A DNA stretch of 64,000 nt from Adiantum capillus-veneris (Eukaryota > Streptophyta > Polypodiopsida > Polypodiales > Pteridaceae): positions 94,774,112 through 94,838,111 of the forward strand of contig CM043945.1 of assembly GCA_014529385.2 (NCBI GenBank), written 5' to 3'. Each line of letters starts with the position of its first letter. Positions within the stretch are counted from its first letter, which is position 1. Under the pieces are notes generated by a model that was not told the DNA's origin, did not search any database, and saw only the letters and a list, made by a program, of their open reading frames with translations. The translations under genes were made by a program, and so were the position numbers. Shown here piece after piece: positions 1 through 11,220 of this stretch.

Positions 1-478
1 ACTCTATGTGGGTGGAGCTCACTCTATCTCCTTATTCTATTATGTAGATAAAGAATAAGGGTTAGTGTAGTCAACGGACGGTCAAACACCATACGCCCGA
101 CTCGTGGCAAAGGCACATCTACCTTTAACCCCAAAAAACTCCCACTTTAAGGTGATTGTGCCAACAAGTGCATCCTACTAGCTAAACTACTAGTATGTAC
201 AAGAAAATAGGTGAGAGACACTCTCAGCGTACCCTCTAGCTTGCTCACTCGATTTGCATGCAATTGTATAGGCTCTAGTGATAGGTGCCTGAAATGTGAA
301 CCACCAATGCTTGCATGGCACCAACATCGTGTGGAGTGTGCGATGCATACAGAGTCAGAGAAAGAAGAAGAGAGACACTCTATGTGGGTGGAGAATGGAG
401 CAGCTCACTCTATGTCCTTATTTTATTATGTAGATAAAGAATAAGGGTTAGTGCAGTCAATGGGCAGTCAAACACCGT
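1..478 (-). mobile_element. N0: remnant of a non-autonomous copia-type LTR element
   Basis: Two direct copies of a segment lie at about 1-95 and 377-475 (shared words such as CTCTATGTGGGTGGAG and GATAAAGAATAAGGGTTAG). The left copy ends near 136 and is followed by CTCCCACTTTAAGGTGATTG. That matches the polypurine-tract side of element N2 near 27617-27640, where an LTR also borders a cytosine-rich CCCACTT tract read on the plus strand. I read this as a minus-strand N-family element with nearly all of its interior deleted. The left LTR is cut by the window edge. No coding sequence survives. Confidence 0.55.
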
Positions 479-1629
479 ACAACGTGGAATGTTGCATCCT
501 CATCTACCAGAGATGAAAATTTGTCAAGTGGCAACAATCATGGTAGCTGCCACTGGTACCTGTTTTTTGTCCAGTCAATTCCTGTATGTTCCTTACCTCT
601 GGGGCTTCTCAATGACACCTTATATCACTTAAAATGACCACTTTTTGACCTTTATTTCACCTTTGTGTCACAATTTTGGTCTGGAATTTCAGTTTCTAGG
701 CAGTTTCAAGGGCTTTCACCTATCCAAATTGAATGTGGAAGGTATATATGGGATCCTTTGACTGCTAGGAGTAATTTGGCACCACTTTTGCCTAATTAAG
801 ACCTGGATGGCAACGGCCGTGGCAGCTGCCATCTGGTGAATTTTGAAGATTTGATGCTTCCTGCAGCTAGGGCTCCCTTTGTGGAGTCTTTTGCCCCTAC
901 GATGGACCTAGATTGATGATATTTGGTCAGTCCAGTGACACAAAATCCTTCAATTTTGGCCACTTATAGACAATTTTGTCTTGATCTGGCAGTATGTAGA
1001 CCTTTAGGATATGGGCAAGGTTAAATTCTGAAAATGGGATAGATGGCAACAACCACGGTCGTTGCCGTTTTCAAAACCTAATGCTTGGTTGGTCTCTGGT
1101 GAATCCCTACCTCTTGGGCTTTCCAATGACACCTTGCAATACTTAATTGGACACTTCTTTTGAGCAAAACTAATGTTTTCGTCTTTACTTTGTGAAAAAT
1201 GTAGAAGTTGACCTAAATCAAAAAATACAAATCCAAATTTCCAGATCTTCTCTAATGCATGTGCACGTGTACAAACAAGAATTCCTCAAATCAGCACTCT
1301 AAATCTTAAGTTTTTCACAGTTTGAACTTTTGGTCACTTTATGGTATCCAAGAGATGTGACATGGTATCTAGTACTGCAATCAACCACTATACACAATAA
1401 TTTTCAAAACTCAAAGTGTGGACTCAATGCACAAAGCACTAAAACCATCAACAAGAGTCTTCTAACCTACAAGGCAACCAAAAGAGAATGCACGGCTCCT
1501 CGGTCCACTTGAGAAATCAACAAGTATCATTGACTCTCCCTAAGTAAGATATAAACAAAACACAAAAACTGTAACACTCAACCACTGTGTAAAGAAGAAC
1601 CTCCTTGTGACCTCCTGTGCTAGTGTAAG
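479..1629. other. Non-coding stretch with three palindrome-like 22-mers
   Basis: No gene is visible. Three related 22-bp near-palindromes of the form GGCAAC...GTTGCC or GGCAAC...GCTGCC lie at 530-551, 809-830 and 1045-1066. The first and third are followed by similar text (about 'acctctggggcttctcaatgacacctt' in split form), so part of the region is an old internal repeat with a spacing of about 515 bp. It may be decayed LTR or leader sequence of an unrecognised element. Confidence 0.4.
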
Positions 1630-2163
1630 TGTTACGAGACTGGGCACCCTCTTGTTGTAGTGGTTAGCTGCAATTGGGATAGCTAGCGTAATGGTTAATT
1701 ATGTGCTGTCTATTCATTTTCTAATTGAGTTGATGATGATTTTGTAGAGTGGAATGCAGGGAGTTGATGAAGTGGCGTCGACAATTACTCTTGGCAATTT
1801 TATATTCCCACAGTATTTCAGAATCTCATTTCAATAAGCCACTATGGCTCTATAAATAATTATAGTGGGAACTCCCCTTATGGGTCATGCAAGAACTAAT
1901 GAGCTTCACTCATTTACAAAAGTGAAGTGGTTGTAAAAAGAGGGGCCTCAATTTTTGGCACCTTAAACTCAAAAATAATATTAAATACCAACTCCACAAG
2001 AGAGGTGCCGTGGAGTTTGGGGCTAGATTTAGGCCTTTCTCTTGCAGATTCTTTTCTTTACTCTCTTATGCTACGTGCTATTTGTTGTGTACTCTCTAAC
2101 CTAGTCTCCATCTCTTACAATTCTCTTACACTCTCTTACAAGCATGTCTATGTCAATTCTATG

Positions 2164-2202
<39 letters not shown>

Positions 2203-2303
2203 CGCGCTTGGAAATTGGGAAAAGAGGTGGGCAGGTTGATGGCGATGTTTGGGAGCATGTGTTGAATAGCTTAAGCGGTCGATCTCCCCCTCTTCTTCCA
2301 ACA
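1630..2303 (+). repeat. G1 5' LTR
   Basis: Starts TGTTACGAGACTGGG and ends ...CCAACA just before the primer site. The first 420 bases or so are repeated at 7598-8055, which begins TGTTACAAGACTGGG. The distal part holds a (TG)n(CG)n tract at about 2167-2207. The corresponding end of the 3' copy is missing. Confidence 0.9.
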
Positions 2304-2304
2304 G

Positions 2305-2320
2305 TGGTATCAAAGTGAGG
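2305..2320 (+). other. G1 primer binding site, initiator-Met type
   Basis: TGGTATCAAAG lies two bases after the LTR end. It matches the TGGTATCAGAGC primer site complementary to the 3' end of initiator methionine tRNA used by many plant retrotransposons. It would prime minus-strand DNA synthesis. Confidence 0.85.
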
Positions 2321-3727
2321 TTCCGTTCACTTGGAGTAATTATGCGAACAAGAGGACTCGATCTTGTCAATCAACAAGCTATGGTTGCAAAAGCAGAGGT
2401 ACATTTAGAAATTTTGATGCAAATTCTCATTAGAGAATTGTAGAATTCGAGCAAGGATCAAGGAAATCTATATCGACCACAATTCAAAAACCGGCAAAGC
2501 TTTGAAATCTTGCCACGAAGACTCGAAGGTCGAAGAAAGAAAGAGTAGCCATGAAGACTCGAGGGTCGAAGAAAAGAGAGTAGGGGTTGAAGAGGCCAAG
2601 AAGACCTTGATAAGTTCTGGGAGCGGAGCTTGGGAGAAAAGGTTGTAACCAATCAAGGGAGTCAAGATTGAGTTTGTCGAAAAGCTCACAGTGAGAATGA
2701 CCTCCTGTGCAGAGAAAGGAATGCTTTGTACTGCACCAAACCTGTCGCAATTGCATTTGTACGAGGTCGCCCTGGGCTGCTGAGAATAACACTCTTCTTC
2801 TGTAGAGGCCGAAACTGCCCACACAGGGTGCTACATACCAATCTCCATCTCGTCCCGTCGTTCTCTCCCTGCATGTTCACTGGTCGGCAGCGTTAATTGC
2901 ATGCCTTCACACCTTTTGTAAAAAGGTGAGGCTCAAGTAAAAAGACAATGGTTGGCCGCCCAATTGCAACTTTAAAAAAAAATCCTTACTTAACCTCCAT
3001 TCACCCCCTTCTGCTCAAGTTCTCTACCAAGTGAGCTACACCCCCTGCCTCCACTTGACCAGTCTCCCAACTCGATCGCCCCCCCCCCCCCCCCCCATTC
3101 GGTCACAACGAGCTATTGTTTTTCCAAGATGCTCGGCTTTCCGTTTCTTGCAAGTCACTAGTCGGCATTGGCACGGGAATTCCCACAGTTGCCAAATATT
3201 TTTGTAACGAAAATTGTCGGCTCTTCCGACTTAATTCCTCCTTGACACCGACTATCTCAATGGAGCTGCTAAATTATTTACCAAGAATCCGAACATCGTC
3301 AAATTAATCGAAAAAATTATCACTCATTTGAATAACCTACGGACTCTCTTCTACAACTGATATTGTTGTCTTCTTTGGGGAGGATAAGGGAGATCAGATG
3401 CTATGCAATTTGACTCGACTCGCAGACGCATCGGTGGACCACTCCCTTTTCTGACAATTTCCTAGCGCATCGCCATTCCGGACTGGACGCCACCGTAATT
3501 TCTCAGCTAAGTACATTACATTTCTGTTATTTATTTTACTCTTTTATTCTGCATATTGTACATGTTCAATATCAGTAAATAGCCCTTTTTAAGCATTACC
3601 ATTAAAATTTATTATTAAAAAAAAGAGAGAAAAATATAAAAAGCACGCAATCATGGGACACCTTCCTTAGGCACCCACGATTATAGAACAACTTCAAAAT
3701 CTACAACAGTCCCTCACATATGAACAC
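2321..3727 (+). other. G1 leader between primer site and gag
   Basis: No convincing coding sequence. A run of 18 cytosines lies at 3079-3096. Short open frames on the minus strand (2458-2880) show no recognisable domain and are treated as chance. Confidence 0.6.
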
Positions 3728-4551
3728 ATGCAAAGGCAAGAACTTGAAGATAAATTATTGCATTCTACACGCATCGAATCTGCACCGACACCCAAGAAAA
3801 ACAAAATTAGCAGAAAAGCCTTCACTTTCTTGGATTTTGATGGCACTAAAGATGCTAGCACGGTTCTAGCATGGGTTAGTCAACTAGATGACTATTTTCA
3901 TGATGAAGACTTCCACGAGCGTGAAATGGTAAAATGTGCATCAAATCATCTCACTAGCAGCGCTGCATTGTGGTGGAACGCCACCAAACAGCATGGGAAA
4001 AGACCACGTACTTGGCATGCATTTAAAAAAGTATTTTACCCCAATTTTTGTCCACACAATACAAAGCTAAAGCACGACGTCAATGGGATTGAATGCGACA
4101 GGGTCGAAATGAAGATGTACAGGGTTACACTGATCGTTTTTGGAATTGTTTTATTCAATTGCAAGCTATTGAACATGTTAGTCACAGGAAATTGAAGCGT
4201 AAGTACATATCAGGCTTGACACTACAAATCCGTGCTGAGGTAGATATGTTCGAACCATATTCTCTGTCAAAGGCTATTAATTTGGTTCTCAATGCAAAAC
4301 AGAAGAAAGGTGGACAACCCTCTCACATTGATCAACCTGCTAACACTAACCACAATAAGAGACCTCCTTTCTCTACTAACTTTGACAGAAACAAACACCA
4401 AAGCCGTACTTTTCTCAAGAGACATAGATCTGACAATTCTCCTACAATTGCTCAACCTCATACAAGCAACAACAACAACAACACGCAGTAATGAGGCAAC
4501 CAAAATTCTTTCAACCAACGTCCTACTCCAAATTCTAATAGTAACAAAAAG
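3728..4551 (+). pseudogene. gag: G1 gag, capsid part
   Basis: Encodes the structural capsid protein that would form virus-like particles. The first frame (3728 to about 4090) has the Retrotrans_gag pattern: FTFLDFDGTKD, then WVSQLDDYFH, then ALWWN and TWHAFKKVF. The rest of the domain (GYTDRFWN, KRKYISGL, PYSLSKAINLVLNAKQ) is in another frame from about 4093, so a frameshift lies near 4090. Two adjacent stops at 4489-4494 then separate it from the nucleocapsid knuckle in the same frame. The start is the ATG at 3728. An upstream start cannot be excluded. Confidence 0.8.
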
Positions 4552-5186
4552 GTGAAGTGTTTTAAATGCTTTCAGTATGGTCACTATGCAGATAAGTGCC
4601 CAAATGGTCCTGCTAAGGGCAATGGTCAATCCAAAGGCCACTCCAATGGAGTCAACAGGAATTCAAGTCAAAAACCCTTCAACAACAACCGCCCCAACGG
4701 AGCTACTCTTAACCTCATCGAAGATGTTACTCTCGATGACAATGAAGTGGAAGCTAACTACGGTGAGGGATATGATCCTGATTATGATAACGATGACAAC
4801 CCATCCTCAGGTACTATTATATCTCCTCACACTTTGATTAAAGTGCAAGGCACTGTTAAGGGTGAAAGTGTCACCATTCTGTTAGATTATGGTAGTAGAC
4901 ATGATTTCATTTCCACACGTTTGGCACAACAACTATCTCTCTCTGAAATCTCATCACCTCATAAGGTCAAACTGTTTTTAATGATCAACATTTTAATTGT
5001 AAAATCCAAGTCACTGTTGAAGTTTGCATTTGTGAATTTACACAAGCACGAACATTTTTGGTAGCACCCTTGCATGGTCTTGATATGATTTTGGGAATGC
5101 CATTTCATCATGAATTTGACCCGTTGATTAATTATAAAACACGTACAATGTCTCTCACTCATAATAATAAAAATTTCTCCATCCTA
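4552..5186 (+). pseudogene. G1 nucleocapsid knuckle and aspartic protease
   Basis: A CCHC knuckle, CFKCFQYGHYADKC, opens the segment (CX2CX4HX4C) and would bind the element's RNA. After an acidic spacer comes the protease, which would cut the polyprotein. Its active-site motif reads LLDYGSRHDFIS where DSG or DTG is expected, so the serine/threonine is replaced by tyrosine. A frameshift near 4970 moves the remaining protease (ILGMPF) into another frame. It is probably inactive on both counts. Confidence 0.75.
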
Positions 5187-5640
5187 CAAAACTGCTTTTA
5201 GAACATAAATTGGACACTATGAATTCCTTGTCATGCCATTTGGTTTGACAAATGCACCAGCCACCTTCACACATGATGAATATAATTTTCATTGACCATC
5301 AAGATTTTGTGATTGTATTTTTTTATGACATTCTGGTATTGTGTAAATCTGAAGAAGAGCATAAACAGCATTTAACACGTGTATTTGATCTGCTTGCACA
5401 AAATCACTTGTATTTGAATCCTGAAAAGAGTTCATTTTTCCAATCTGAAATTGAATATTTGGGACATATTGTATAGGGAAGGGAATACATGTCGACCCAA
5501 AGAAAATTGAAGCCATTCAGTCATGGCCTCACCCAAAAACTTGCATGAGCTACGTTCTTTTATTGGTCTTTGTAGCTATTCAGGAAATTTGTTCGTAATT
5601 TTACAAGTCACATTATTTGACTCTCCTGTTGAAGAAAAAC
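5187..5640 (+). pseudogene. G1 reverse transcriptase fragment
   Basis: The fragment starts at KTAFRT, then a stop, then [17 protein letters not shown] (split by the stop), which lies in the middle of RT. The fingers with the DYRxLN and DLKSGYHQI motifs are absent, so about 100 codons were lost between protease and RT. The catalytic motif appears as FFYDILV where FFDDILV is expected, so the first aspartate is lost. Thumb sequence with YLGHIV follows, then stops and frameshifts to 5640. Confidence 0.75.
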
Positions 5641-5647
5641 ACACCTT

Positions 5648-6553
5648 ATGAATGGACTGATTTACAAGAAAGCTCATTTAATGCACTTGTATTGCAATTG
5701 CCTAATTTTGAAAGACCATATCTTTGTGGTAGTCACCGATGCTAGTGGAAAAGGTATCAGTGCAGTCCTTATGCAAGATAACCATCCAATTGCTTTTGAA
5801 AGCCATAAATTCAAACCTTCTGAAACAAAGTTCAGTACTTATGATAAAGAGTTGATTGCTGTGGTACATGCATTGAAAATTTGGAAACACTATGTAATGG
5901 GTACTGACTTGATCATTAAAACTGATCAACAAAGTATCAAATACTTACTTTCTCAGCCCTTAATAGATGATAGGCATATTAAGTGGGCCGTTTTTATTCA
6001 TAGTTTTCACCCCAACATTCAATACCAACGTGGTAAAGAAAACGTTGTAGCTGATGCTTTGAGTAGAAGATCCTCACTTAATCAACTATCAATCATTATG
6101 GGAACCTCATTTGACACTATGCATGACACTTATGCACATGATGATGACTTCAAAACAACATGGTTGCATATGCTTGATAATTCTGTGCACACATTTTTCG
6201 AATACACTATTCAAGAAAATTTCCTTTATTTCAGACAAAAATTGTGTGTGACTAAACCTTTCCGTACATTAATTATTGAAGAATTGGACAAACCACCCTA
6301 TGCTGGACATAAAGGATTTGCTACAACTTTTCAAAATTTATGTCGTGATTTCTATTGGCCTACTATGAGAATGGATGTTAAACAGTATGTTTCAACTTGT
6401 TTGATTTGTCAAAAAATCAAAGCAGCTACAAGTAAGAAATTGAGACTTTTACATCCTCTCCCCATTCCCAAAAGACCTTGGGAACACATTTCAATGGATT
6501 TTGTTACTGGTTTCCCACTCACACTGCACAAACATGACATGATTTGGTATTGA
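5648..6553 (+). pseudogene. G1 RNase H and integrase zinc-finger region
   Basis: A 301-codon open frame, the longest surviving piece of G1. RNase H shows VTDASGKGISAVL, YDKELIAVVHAL, LIIKTDQQSIKYL and ADALSRR in the expected order. After a linker comes the integrase HHCC finger (AGHKGFATT...FYWPTMR...CLICQ), then the first catalytic aspartate in SMDFVTGFP. The frame stops at 6553 just after this, within the integrase core. RNase H would remove the RNA template; integrase inserts the DNA copy. Confidence 0.85.
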
Positions 6554-6559
6554 CCATTT

Positions 6560-7549
6560 TTCTAAACAAGCGTATTTCATTCCTTGTAAGAAAACACTCA
6601 CAACACATCAAGCTGCACTTTTGTTTCTTAAGACTGTTTTCCCACATCATGGTTTTCGTAAAGTGATTATTTTTTATCGAGATTCAAAATTTTGTAGTGC
6701 TTTTTGGACTACTGTGTTTGAAAATCTTGGCACTACACTTGACTTCACTTCTATATTTCATCCTGAATCTAATGGTCAAATAGAAGTCACCAACCACACT
6801 ATTATTGACTTGTTGAGGGCTTATGTTTCTTTTCAACCTAAGAAATGGGATGATTACTTGCATATTCTACAATTTGCATACAACAACACCACTCAAACTG
6901 CCACGGGTAAATATCCATTTGAAGTTGTATATGGTCACTCTCTTCCTACTCCTGCTTCACGTCTTTCTAATGTTGTGCCAGCCGATGATGATTTCACTAC
7001 TACTGACTTTCATGATATTTATGCAAGTGTGCATTCTGCCATTAAACACTCACAAGAACTTTACACCAAGCATGCTAACAAGCACCGCAAGGCACACCAA
7101 TTCAAAGAAGGTGATCATGTTTTATTTCGCAATGAAAAACGAAGGATCAAAAGTGTTGATACAAATGTTTTTGTTAGGCTTGCTCCTCGTTTTTATAGAC
7201 CTTTTAAAATTTCAACTGTCATTAATGATGTTTCTTTCTGTTTAGACCTACCTGCACATTGACACATTCACAATGCCTTCACATTAGTCTTTTACGCCCA
7301 TTCAGAAGACCCCTACCTACATGCCACATTTATGAAGACCCACCTTCACTTGTAGACCAAGAAGAGCAACTCATCCCTGACAAAATAGTTAATCACGAGA
7401 CCACCACTACATGCACTGGCATGGTTTATAACTGTTACCTTTTGATTTTCAAGGGCCACCCTAGAGAGGATGCCAAATGGATGCCTGAAAAGTTTTTTTG
7501 CAACTTCCCTGACCTTCTCCACACTTTCCATCACTCACGGTCCAGTTGA
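6560..7549 (+). pseudogene. G1 integrase core, C-terminus and chromodomain
   Basis: Continues the integrase after a stop at 6551-6553. The second catalytic aspartate lies in FYRDSKFCSAFW and the glutamate in ESNGQIEVTNH, so DD-E residues survive. KYPFEVVYGH and the GDHVLFRN segment follow. After a frame change near 7259 comes a linker with EDPPSLVDQEEQL and then a chromodomain-like YLLIFKGHPREDAKWMPE. In this class the chromodomain steers integration toward chromatin marks. It ends at the stop near 7549, 36 bases before the polypurine tract. Confidence 0.8.
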
Positions 7550-7585
7550 TTTCTCTATTGAGCAACTGAGGACAGTTGCTATCCC

Positions 7586-8055
7586 TGGTGGGAGGGATGT
7601 TACAAGACTGGGCACCCTCCTGTTGTAGTGGTTACCTGCAATTGGGATAGCTGTCGTAATGGTTAATTATGTACTATCTATTAATTTTCTAACTGAGTTG
7701 ATGATGATTTTGTAGAGTGGAATGTGGGGAGTTGATGAAGAGGTGCCGGCCATTACTCTTGGCCATTTTATATTCGCACAGTATTTTAGAATCTCATTTC
7801 AATAAGCCACTATGGATCTGTAAATAATTCTAGTGGGAACTTCCCTTATGGGTCATGCAAGAACTAATGAGCTTCATTCATTTACAAAAGTGAAGTGGTT
7901 GTAAAAAGAGGGGACTCAATTTTTGGCACTTTAAACTCAAAAATAATAAATTAAATACCAACTTCACAAGAGAGGTGCCGTGGAGTTTGGGGCTAGATTT
8001 AAGCCTTTCTCTTGGAGATTCTCTTCTCTACTCTCTTATGCTAAGTGCTATTTGA
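7586..8055 (+). repeat. G1 polypurine tract and truncated 3' LTR
   Basis: TGGTGGGAGGGA at 7586-7597 is a polypurine tract that would prime plus-strand DNA. The LTR begins at 7598 (TGTTACAAGACTGGG) and follows the 5' LTR closely until about 8055. There the sequence turns into copia gag-like sequence. The last 220 bases or so of the LTR are missing. Confidence 0.85.
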
Positions 8056-8061
8056 TGCATT

Positions 8062-8441
8062 GTGCACATTGTTGTTACAAGAGTCACTTTCCAAAAAAAA
8101 ACCAGGACTAGACAACATGCAATTGAACAGGCTTTTATTGTTGCTCAAAGAAAAGGTGGTAACAATAATGCAACCACTTCTTATGGTTCTTCTGCGAGCG
8201 GAAAATCACATGTTCCTAATGCTTCTACTGGCAGCAATGTGTCTGGAAATTCTAGTGATAAGGGCAAAGAGAAGATGCCTTGCCATTATTGTGAAGTTAA
8301 TGACCACTTGATCAAGTAGTGTCCTAAGTTGAAGGCCAACGAGGCAAAGAAGAAAGAGGGTGGTAATGTTGGTTCCACTACAAATGCAGCTATTGATGAG
8401 TCTTATGTGAAAGGAGACTGTTATAATGATGTTGATGTAGA
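8062..8441 (+). pseudogene. gag: C1 gag C-terminal fragment with CCHC knuckle
   Basis: A Lys/Ser/Asn-rich stretch leads into CHYCEVNDHLIK, a stop, then CPK. This is a CX2CX4HX4C nucleocapsid knuckle with a TAG replacing the residue before the last cysteine (8317-8319). The capsid part upstream is absent, cut off at the junction with the G1 LTR. Confidence 0.75.
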
Positions 8442-8494
8442 ATGGGCTTTTTAGTGCAGAGTGTACCTATAATCCTACTGTCCATGATGCATGC

Positions 8495-9220
8495 ATGTCA
8501 GTTGCTGCAGATTCACATGTGTGGTATTTTAACATTGGTGCTACAAAGCACATTACCTCACATCGTGATTTGTTCACTTCTCTTGAGTCTGTCCCTCATA
8601 GGAATGCCAACAATGCCTCTTATCCTATTCGAGGAGTTGGAGAGATTGTGCTTACTGTTTCAAAATGGTACTCCTTTCACACTTGTTGATGCACTTTATG
8701 TACCTGGGATCAAGAAAAATCTTTTGTCTGTATATGCACTTGCTAGACTTGGTCTTGTAGTCAAATTTGTGGATGACAGATGTATAGTACATGATCTCAG
8801 TTTTGGTGTTGAAATTATTGCATCTGGCATTTTATTGGTGGGTTGTATAAGTTCACTTTGTATGACAAGTGTGGGTAGAATTTTGCAAATGCAATTGTTG
8901 ATTTAAAGGCTATTTTTGATGCAAAACTTTGCCATGCACGTTTTGGGCTCTGAATTCAGCCAGTTTGCTGCGTTTACAGAAATCTGATATGGTTGCTTCT
9001 TTGCCGCCTCTCGAAGCACCTGTCAAACATGTTTGTGAAGGCTGTATTTTGGGTAAGAGGCAACATTTGAAGTTTCCAAAGGATGGTTCAGTTAGGGCCA
9101 CATGCAGGTTGTAGCTTTTGCATATTGATGTTTATGGGTCCATGCAAACTCCATCCTTGGGCAATTACCTTTACTTCGTGATTTTCATTGATGATTACTC
9201 AAGGCATGGATGGGTATTTA
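8495..9220 (+). pseudogene. C1 protease, GAG-pre-integrase and integrase start
   Basis: The copia protease shows WYFNIGATKHIT where W..DSGAT.H is expected, so the catalytic aspartate and serine are lost. ALYVPGIKKNLLSV lies in a second frame (from about 8660). The GAG-pre-integrase zinc region (HVCEGCILGKRQHLKFP) follows at about 8929-9114. Then comes the integrase start HIDVYGSMQTPSLGN and FVIFIDDYSRHGWVF, after an in-frame stop near 9113. Coding is cut at 9220 by the LTR of N1. At least two frameshifts are needed to read through. Confidence 0.8.
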
Positions 9221-9390
9221 TGTTAGGTAAAGGCGGTGTTCCTCACCATGCTTTGCTCGCGTCCGTCGGCCAGTGTTCGACCGTCCGCATTTATCTCCTT
9301 ATTCTTTATACATACAAAGAATAAGGAGCTCTCACTTATTCTCACACTGTGCTCGTACAATGAGATTTGGGAGCTCCACCCACTTCCTGT

Positions 9391-9470
<80 letters not shown>

Positions 9471-9494
9471 ACGCACCACATTTGTGCACTCATA
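9221..9494 (+). repeat. N1 5' LTR with (TC)n tract
   Basis: Starts TGTTAGGTAAAGGCGG and ends ...CACTCATA before the primer site; 274 bp. It contains about 37 TC units at 9393-9466. Aligns along its length with 12580-12882. Confidence 0.88.
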
Positions 9495-9496
9495 AT

Positions 9497-11220
9497 TGGT
9501 ATCAACGCGGATGGTGATCGCGGTGGAGAGCGCGACCACTTTGAGAGCTTCGAGGCAATAGCTCGCTTACTCTCGGCAGTAGAGAGATCAAGAAATCTTG
9601 AAAGCATTGCAATTGGAGCTTGTGAGCTTAGTTGAGAGTGATGTATGCTCTTGTGGAAGCTCAGAAAGGAGTGTGGAAGATTGTGTGTAAGTGAAGGTGC
9701 TGCCCTAAAAACTGTGTGCAACGCAACATTGTTTTCAGATTTGTTTTTCTCCTTATAGAATGCAGATCTGAGAATTCTGGTCCTTGCCCATCCGTTTCGA
9801 TGTGATCTATAACTTTGCAGAAGAAACTTTTCGCAAAATCCTCCCCATTTTGCTGATATTCAGCTCATACTGACTATATACAGAAATTGCAGGTTTTTTG
9901 TTTTCGCATAGTGTGCGAGTTTGATGCACTTTTGGAAGCACGGCAGATGCACGAAGTTAGGCGCATAAATTTTGAGCTGAAGATGCAATTTCAGCTTGTG
10001 CAACGCTTGTGGTTTGAGGGTTTTTGGTAGATTTGAGCAAAGAGTCACGGAGGTGTTTACACACCATTAAAGCGATCTCTTGAGAGACACAGTTTTTTGG
10101 AGCACACAAGTGGAGCTTCTTTCACAGGTTTTCACAAGATACTTTGGCAGTGATTTTGTGGTTGGATTCATGGTCTTTGTGGATGGTTTGCATATGGTGA
10201 TGGCACATGGTTGATGCCCATTGTACATGCATTTTTGTGAGCACTTTCAAGTGCCGGTGAGCTCTCTTGAGAGCATTGTTTTCGTATTGATCAAGTTTCT
10301 AGATTGCAACTCTTTTGGCGCTTGCTTATGCGTGGCCACTCCGTTGATGTACGTTAAGTGAGGATTGCCATTATATGTGAAAATGTGGAGCCATTTTGGC
10401 ATTTCTACTCATTGGCATTGAGTAGTGTTATGGTTTATGGTAGAGATTGTACTTGAGTTTTTGCTCAATTCAATGGGAAAACTCTGTCGGATTTTTCCAG
10501 ATTCTCACCATAGTTTGTGATCGAGCTTAGCTCGCACATTGACAGGTTTATAGGCAGATTTGAGGGTCATTTGTGAGCTAAATTTTTCAGCCATCATTCC
10601 CTCTTTGCAAGTGCCTATGTATGGCTCAACTGTAAGCTGATTTGTGCACAGTTGTGACTTGTTTCTTTAGCTATTTGAGAGCCGAATTTGGGACTTTTTT
10701 GGGACTAATTTGCAACCATCGTTTTCGGTCATACAAGTGCTTGTGTTACTCTACAAGTACAGTTCTTGTTACTCTTGATAGTGGTTGAGTTTTGACTCCC
10801 ACTTTTACACAGGTTGTGTGTGCTACGGTTTTTTGACACATTGCTCATTCATTGACACATTTTGGCATTAGCTTTTCACTCACATATGTATGTCATTTGT
10901 GGCACCATTGAATGATACTCCGGCTAGAGCAGGTTGGCTCTGTGTATGACTTTGTGAGGTGATTCCGGACGAGTACATTCCCGGATTGGCCATTTGGGCA
11001 TTTGTTATTGTGTCCATTGCGATTTATCATTGATTTTTTTGCTCCAGTTACAGAGGAGACTCTGTAGAAATTTTGCCAGATATGTATCCCTATTGCAGAG
11101 GCTAGTGAGCTTGATAGTTTTCTCACCTTCTTTGCTTGAGACAGTGGTTTGCTCTCGGGTTGGACAGTTTTGTGATCTTGAGCATTGTTTGCCATAGTTT
11201 TGGTATGGATATGGAGACAC
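9497..11220 (+). other. N1 primer site and long leader
   Basis: TGGTATCAACG at 9497 is a slightly changed initiator-Met primer site. The leader of about 1.7 kb is G/T-rich and holds no supported coding sequence. Parts near 10600-10720 (TATGGCTCAACTGTAAGCTGATTTG and neighbours, quoted here only in part) correspond to the N2 leader read on the minus strand near 29700-29760. The capsid-coding part present in N2 cannot be recognised here. Confidence 0.65.

Larger units (their letters stand above)
1630..8055 (+). mobile_element. G1: Ty3/gypsy chromovirus, decayed, 3' LTR truncated
   Basis: Order on the plus strand is 5' LTR, primer site, leader, gag, CCHC knuckle, protease, RT, RNase H, integrase, chromodomain, polypurine tract and 3' LTR. 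RT before integrase plus a C-terminal chromodomain-like segment identify the gypsy chromovirus class. The coding region carries frameshifts and stops, and a deletion runs from the protease tail into the front of RT. The 3' LTR stops at about 8055, where copia element C1 begins, so no target duplication can be checked. It is not autonomous now. Confidence 0.9.

Noticed and set aside
3079-3096. Poly-C run as a functional element
   Set aside because: A single homopolymer in a decayed leader; may be partly a sequencing-length artefact.
9223-9721. Open frames encoding long Ser-Leu or Arg-Glu repeats (also near 12582-12938, 30537-31176, 59735-59923, 62414-62881)
   Set aside because: They are translations of TC/AG or CA microsatellites inside LTRs or spacers, open in several frames at once, with no domain.
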